Shown here piece by piece: positions 63,163 to 64,000 of a stretch of 64,000 nt of DNA. The notes under the pieces were generated by a model. It saw only the letters and a program-made list of their open reading frames with translations. It was not told the DNA's origin and ran no database searches. The stretch covers positions 73,379,818 through 73,443,817 of the forward strand of contig NC_090751.1 of NCBI RefSeq assembly GCF_036898095.1, given 5' to 3'. The position numbers and the translations under genes were made by a program. Each line of letters begins with the position of its first letter. Positions within the stretch are counted from its first letter, which is position 1. Source of the stretch: Palaemon carinicauda. Its lineage: Eukaryota > Arthropoda > Malacostraca > Decapoda > Palaemonidae.

Positions 63163-63957
63163 CTAAAAATGTCCTTGTTTCTTGCAGCTATTGCACTGAG
63201 CTTCCTTAGCAGGGCATTTCTGAGTGCGGGGCCAATGACCTGTTCGTCCACAGTTATTGCATGATGCACCAGTGGCTGGGCATTGTCCGGAATCGTGTTT
63301 GCGAGAGCAATATTGACAAGGGTTACTGTTATGAGACTGGTGAGAATGTTGATCAGGAGATCGATGAGAAGTCCTCTTCTGTAGACGCTGGTTCTTCTTG
63401 TATGTAGATACTGCGTTGACTTGGCTAGGGGAAGATGCAATGGCTGATGCAGTTGCACGTGTAGATTCGTAGGAGCGGCAGCATGTCACAAACTCTGCAA
63501 GGGTAGATGAGGGTTGGAGGGGGATAAGGCGTATCAACTCTTCGTCTCTCACACCCATCAAAATTACCATCTGCAATTGCCGTTCATTACAAGAGGTGGG
63601 GTTGCCAGTGCATAAGTCCTCTTCATCAGCGAGATCCTTGAGGCGTGTGTAGTAGTCTGCAAATGATTCTCCGACAGCTTGTTTACAGGACAACAATTCC
63701 CTGTGTCGTAAGGCTTCATTTCTAAGGCTGCGAAAGTGCTTCTGCAGTGTATCCAACACCTCTGTAAGGGAAAGTTATGTGTTGGGAGGGATGCCCAGTG
63801 TATGCGTAAGCAGGCGCTGGACATCCAGGGAGATGCAGGTTCTCAGGTGAATCAGCTGGAAAGTTTGATGTAATCTATCAAGTCCAACTAATGCTGCATA
63901 ATCCTCAAAACGCAGTCTCCACTGGCAAAATGCTTGATACGTTGCATCTTGTTGCAA
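63163..63957 (-). pseudogene. Gag of element D (partial)
   Basis: Minus-strand frame with FCQWRLRFEDYAALVGL (near 63925-63880), a single TAA near 63777, then HRELLSCKQAVGESFADYYTRLKDLADE, the conserved capsid segment. Three zinc knuckles follow: CQYCSRKHDSGQC (shortened), CNNCGRTGHWPRTQKC (spaced by an extra residue or two) and CNSCKKQGHF, cut by TAG after the His. The N-terminus continues beyond the window. Confidence 0.85.
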
Positions 63958-64000
63958 GAGAGGTGGGGGATGGACCGTAGGCTTGCTAGAAGTTGTAGGT

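Larger units (their letters stand above)
59457..64000 (-). mobile_element. Ty3/gypsy element D, minus strand, cut by the window end
   Basis: Gag (63957-63163), protease/RT/RNase H (63078-60802), integrase (61213-59807), a polypurine tract (AAAGGGGGAGGGAGG at 59814-59828) and a candidate 3' LTR (59813 leftward to 59457). The 5' LTR and the Gag start lie beyond 64000. Catalytic residues of all enzymes are present, with few stops, so it is younger than A, B and C. It is related in layout to the K02A2.6-like elements frequent in invertebrates. Confidence 0.9.

Noticed and set aside
1..64000. tRNA, snRNA or host protein genes
   Set aside because: I looked for cloverleaf-like segments and for exons with non-transposon domains and found none that I could support. 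A covariance-model tRNA search and a protein-to-genome alignment would be decisive.

Overview
The window looks like intergenic DNA from a repeat-rich arthropod genome, most likely a decapod crustacean. The evidence is long eukaryotic retrotransposons of several classes, long AT/CT/GA microsatellites, DIRS-type tyrosine-recombinase retrotransposons, and a (TAA)n-tailed repeat at about 53.7-54.36 kb that I recognise from memory as common in shrimp and crab sequences. I see no convincing host protein-coding gene. Almost every long reading frame belongs to a transposable element.

Layout. 0.1-1.2 kb: wreck of a non-LTR reverse transcriptase. 2538-7243: a young, nearly complete Ty3/gypsy element (here called E) with two LTRs that look identical over 202 bp and a 5-bp target duplication, GTTAT. 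From 7732 to about 54735 lies one old Ty3/gypsy element (A), broken up by later insertions. Its parts remain colinear: 5' LTR and gag start (7732-8918), gag end and protease start (16626-17422), protease end and RT (23968-24925), RNase H start (31420-31796), integrase, polypurine tract and 3' LTR start (41127-42672), then three more LTR pieces (48593-48640, about 50799-50963, 54606-54735). Together these pieces come to only about 5 kb.

The insertions into A are: Ty3 element B (8919-16625), itself split in its 3' LTR by an ORF1-only non-LTR element (13544-16435, 11-bp target duplication); three DIRS elements from two families (DIRS1 17423-23967, DIRS2 24926-31419, DIRS3 31797-40668, the last next to an older terminal repeat 40670-41126); Ty3 element C on the minus strand (42673-48588, 4-bp duplication GTAT), which carries a piggyBac-like insert (45855-46909, TTAA duplication); a CT-rich tandem duplication (48.6-50.8 kb); and a composite insert (50964-54605) holding a gag-only LTR derivative (52469-53657, duplication CCAG) and the (TAA)n-tailed repeat. 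At 54752-58219 two LTRs of about 1 kb face each other in inverted orientation around a gag-like gene (Z). The window ends in Ty3 element D on the minus strand (59457 to beyond 64000).

How the parts work. E and D keep protease, RT, RNase H and integrase with catalytic residues in place. DIRS2 keeps an open RT/RNase H frame and an intact tyrosine recombinase, and its internal complementary region joins the complements of both ends, which is the diagnostic DIRS layout. The other copies are decayed. The most unusual item is the ORF1-only element. Its protein has five CxCxxC motifs before three zinc knuckles, its 5' end resembles 5S rRNA, and its 3' part contains four small hairpins.
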